Shown: positions 60,832-64,000 of the stretch, piece by piece
Position numbering within the stretch: the first letter of the stretch is position 1
Layout: each line of letters starts with the position of its first letter
Source of the DNA: Nageia nagi
Lineage: Eukaryota > Pinophyta
Assembly (NCBI GenBank): GCA_050084985.1
Contig: JBITNC010000002.1
Location: forward strand, 16,058,001-16,122,000
Length of the DNA stretch: 64,000 bases
Direction: 5' to 3'
Notes under the pieces: model-generated
The model's database searches: none
What the model was told of the DNA's origin: nothing
What the model saw: the letters and a program-made list of their open reading frames with translations, nothing else
Program-made: the position numbers and the translations under genes

Positions 60832-63291
60832 CCCCTCATACCCCACTTTCACGGCTTCCATCTAGCACTCATGCTTAGAATCTTTTTTTAAGGTTGAGGG
60901 CTCATGCTTGTTGTCAATCTTAGTAAATAAGGATTTGTTCAAGGTTATGCTTCATGTTACCTTTCAAGTTGGAGAGTTTTGATCTTGAGGTGACTTATCT
61001 ACATTAATATCTAACCAACTAAGTGCAATTGAAGAGTCCTCTGAATCATCAACATCCTAAATAGAAGTAAATTCTTTAGGAAGTTCATTAAACTTTACAT
61101 CCCTTGAAACAAACACAATTTTGAAGGATGGAGAGTAGAGCTTGTAGCCTCTATGTTGACTGTCATAACCCATAAAGATGCACTTTTTAGGTCTTTTATC
61201 CAACTTTTTCTTTTTCTTAGAAATAAGTAGGAGAATGCTTCACAACCAAACTCCCTAAGGTGAGAAATGTTAGGTTTTTCTTCCTAACCATGCCTCAAAA
61301 GGAGTTTTACCCTAAATAACTTTTATGGGAGAACTATTCAAGGTGTAAATAATAGTGCTCATAGCTTCACCCCATAAGAAAACTAAGAAGATTACCCAAC
61401 ATGCATTTAGCTATTTCCATAATTGTTCTATTTTTCCTTTCGATAACACCATTTTGCTAAAGAGTGTAAGGAATCATAAATTGCCTTTTGATTCCATACT
61501 TAACATAATAGTCATTGAACTCATTACTATTGTATTCTCCTCCATTATCTAATCTCAACATCTTAATTTTAAGGTTAGTTTGATTCTCAATAAATGCCTT
61601 AAAAACCTTAAAACTCTTAAAGGTTTGATCCTTATGCTCAAGTAGATACCAAATGTCATTCTACTAAAGTTATCAATGAAGGTTAAAAAGTAATATGCTC
61701 CTCCAAGCAACTTAGTCTGAAATGAACCCATCAAATCTAAATGCATAAGTTGAAGAGGTTGAAATGCTCTAATTGCTTTATCTTTTTCAAATTTTTATCT
61801 ATGCATCTTACCAAGAATGCACTTCTCGCATAAACTAATTAAAGGAGAAATTGAAGGCAAACCTTTCATAAGTTCTTGGTCTTTCATGACTTAAATACTC
61901 TTATGGTTAAGATGTCCTAAATGTTGGTGCCAAATATTACTTTTAAAACACACACTTGAAACAAGACACATCTTTAATAGAACTTAATCCACAATGTAGA
62001 GGTTATCTTTCACTGATCCTTTAACCAAAGTGGCAAATCTTTTCTTAATGCATCAAGATTGAGAGTCAAACTCAAAAGAGTACCTTTTTCTAGTAACTTA
62101 GATCACAGAGAGAAGGTTCATCCTAAACTTAAGAACATAGAGCACATTGTTAAGAACCTTTTCTATGAATCAACCACTCCTAATTGTTTGGACTTCAAGG
62201 GTAGAGTTATTATCTATTACAACTACATCTTTTCTATACTTATGAAAGTTCTCAAACTTATCTTTTTCAAAGCATAGGTGATAGTGCAACTAGAGTCAAT
62301 AATCTAATTAGATGAAAAAGTGCAAGACATAGAGTAGAGTGCTACAACAAAACCAACTTGAATATTCTTCTTTTTTTTGAAATTCTTTACATTTTCATTG
62401 CCTTTGCTCTTTGTGACCTTAGATGCTACAATAGTTACAATTACCATCAAACTTTTCTTTAGGATATGGATTGTTTGCTTTGTCTTTTCCATCTCTTTAT
62501 TTGAAATGGTTATTGTTACTATTATTCTTGTTGCTATTATTGTTCTTATTGTTGCCATTGTTCTTGCTACTATTGTTACCATATCCTCTTTTTTCAAACC
62601 TTTTGGAAGAAGAAAAATAAGATTTCTTTTGATAGTTGAACTTCTTCTTGAAAGGAGTATTTGTTATTCTAAGAGCAATGTTATTATCCTTAGAAGAAGA
62701 AATCAATACCTTTTTGTTAAGGGTTTTCTCATTCTTCAAAAGGATCCTAGAAAGGTTATCAGAGGATAATACTTCTTCTTCTTAATCAAGCCTTATTTCC
62801 ATAACCCTCACAAAGTTTCCAAACATTGAAGAAAGGCTTTGAAGAATGATGAAGACCATGAACTCATCATTGATCCAATTGCACCCACAAGCAACAAGTT
62901 GGGTTCTTAGGTCAATGATTTTGTTTAAGTAGATAGCCACATTTTCATCTTCCCCTTGACGAGATTAAAGCAACTTTTGAAGAATGTTAAACTTTCTTGA
63001 AAAATTTGAACCAATGTATATTTGCTTAAGCTTATCCCAATATTTCTTTACTAAGGTTGAAGAGAAAATCATCAGAAGCACATCATCTGAAATTACACAA
63101 AAGATCATGGAGGTTGCCAACTCATTCTTCATGTTGTAAGCCTCTAGTTCCTTCTCATCTGTTGGAGGTACAAGGTTCTCATTCATTATTTGCAAAAGCT
63201 TTCTTACCTGTAACTCAGCTCTCATGCAAGGTTCCCAAATCCTAAAGGTGGAGCCATCAAGAATGTGTTTGGGTAAAAAGGAGTCTCCTAT
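60832..63291 (-). pseudogene. Element F gag to RT N-terminus, degenerate
   Basis: Gag start ATG is mutated to ATA (63289-63291) ahead of the GDSFLPKHILDGSTF region. The gag frame is open at 62965-63225, with the Asn-rich stretch and damaged knuckle at 62304-62739. Integrase zinc domain and core lie at about 61555-61990 (MGSFQTKLLGGAYYFLTFID at 61690-61740), then the ARCMLG and KRKK regions to about 61100. Stops and frameshifts throughout. Confidence 0.85.
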
Positions 63292-63712
63292 TTGCTACAC
63301 AAGGATGTAAAAAAGTAATAAGCATGTGGTTCAATAAATAACATTATATGTTACATTTAATTAACTATGACATTCATGATTTGATTCATAAGTATTCAAA
63401 TATACATCCCATCTATCCAAATACATTTTTCATCTCAAGAACTGTAGATGTAGAGTGACATTGTTGAGGTTTATTTTCTTGTTTAAAATTAGGCCATCAC
63501 CTAGATGCCCACGCAAGAGGAGCCCAAGTACTACCAATCCTCAACCAGTTTACTTTGGTCAATATTATACTCTCATAAGGAGAAGTACCTACTATTTTCT
63601 AAGGTTATGATGTTTATTGGATCGACCAAATTATTAATCTTGATTAGGTTTCAAGTTGTCCTTGTAAGTTATCAAGATAATCCTTCAATGGACATGCAAA
63701 CATGTGGTATCA

Positions 63713-63895
63713 CTACACACATGCTTGTCCACCTATTGGAGTTATGTCCAGACCAACAGAGGACTTAAGGGCAATTGATAAGTATGAACTTTTCATCATT
63801 TGGATTGTTGAAATTAAAGGCTTCAATCCACTTGTCCTCACCTCATGGCTCCCTAAACAAGTCATGTTGTGGAATGTACATGCGGATGTATTCAT
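63713..63895 (-). CDS. Leader ORF, 60 codons, element F
   Basis: Intact third copy of the leader frame: starts MNTSACTFHNMTCLGSHEVR and ends QACV with TAG TGA. It lies about 420 bases before the gag start, as in B and E. That it is open in a copy whose gag start is lost suggests it was intact in the parent element. Confidence 0.45.
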   Translation of the reverse strand: MNTSACTFHNMTCLGSHEVRTSGLKPLISTIQMMKSSYLSIALKSSVGLDITPIGGQACV

Positions 63896-63921
63896 TTTAG
63901 GGGGTTTCTCATTTAAATATT

Positions 63922-64000
63922 TGAAGGATTTAGACCTAAACTAATCTAATCCTCAAGGACCAAGACTAGGAAACTCAATCATACACAAGATAACACCACT
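63922..64000 (-). mobile_element. Element G LTR, lower end, runs off the window
   Basis: From TGAAGGATTTAG the sequence matches the U5 side of element D's LTR (CTCAAGGACCAAGACT, then ACACAAGATAACAC). It interrupts F's leader. The expected target duplication is ATATT (63917-63921). Confidence 0.75.

Larger units (their letters stand above)
60832..63921 (-). mobile_element. Ty1/copia retrotransposon F, 5' part (gag, integrase, leader)
   Basis: Continuation of F after E's right duplication (ATAAG). RT N-terminal sequence resumes at once (CCCCTCATACCCCACTTTC..., the complement of the KVGYEGL-like segment), then integrase, protease and gag run up to 63291, and leader to 63921. There another LTR (G) begins. 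F's 5' LTR is outside the window or removed. Confidence 0.85.

Overview
This is a plant nuclear genomic window: one intron-containing host gene at the left end, then about 57 kb of nested, mostly dead LTR retrotransposons. The host gene is a two-LIM-domain actin-bundling protein of the plant WLIM class, with five exons, GT-AG introns and the zinc-ligand spacing of the plant family. AT-rich spacers, deep nesting and old LTR pairs suggest a large, repeat-rich seed-plant genome. A gymnosperm is plausible, but the sequence does not prove it. I saw no tRNA, rRNA, CRISPR or bacterial-type feature.

Layout. 1-1270: upstream region. 1271-4959 (+): WLIM gene, 194 codons, with a putative solo LTR (2555-3345) in its 2.2 kb first intron. 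About 5250-7331: intergenic. 7332-24853 (+): Ty1/copia element A (target duplication TTTGA), interrupted in its RNase H by copia element B (15823-23471, minus, duplication ATATT). About 24859-26576: nothing recognisable. 26577-32804 (minus): element H1, with long LTRs and an AT-rich, non-coding interior that holds an inverted pair of LTR ends. 32805-32989: left end of a second LTR (H2) cut by the next insertion. 32990-40707 (+): copia element C, without a 3' LTR and fused tail to tail with copia element F (about 40711-42779 and 60832-63921, minus, no 3' LTR). F is split by copia element E (42780-60826, minus, duplication ATAAG). E's 3' LTR is split by copia element D (42999-52245, minus, duplication ATCAT). 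A further LTR (G) starts at 63922 and runs off the window.

The copia elements share a plan: LTR with the decamer CTATAAATAG, a methionine-initiator-type primer site, a 2.5-4 kb leader, gag with a CCHC knuckle, protease, integrase, reverse transcriptase with YVDD, RNase H, then a 0.7-0.9 kb 3' segment with tandem repeats and a purine tract. All gag-pol genes carry stops or frameshifts. D is youngest (LTRs about 98% identical by eye); E is older (about 88%), in agreement with the nesting.

Most worth a second look: a 60-codon open frame conserved in the leaders of several elements; a non-retroviral coding fragment in D's leader that may be a captured host gene piece; tandem duplications at the LTR/leader boundary in A and C; the inverted C-F fusion; and the palindromic LTR ends inside H1.
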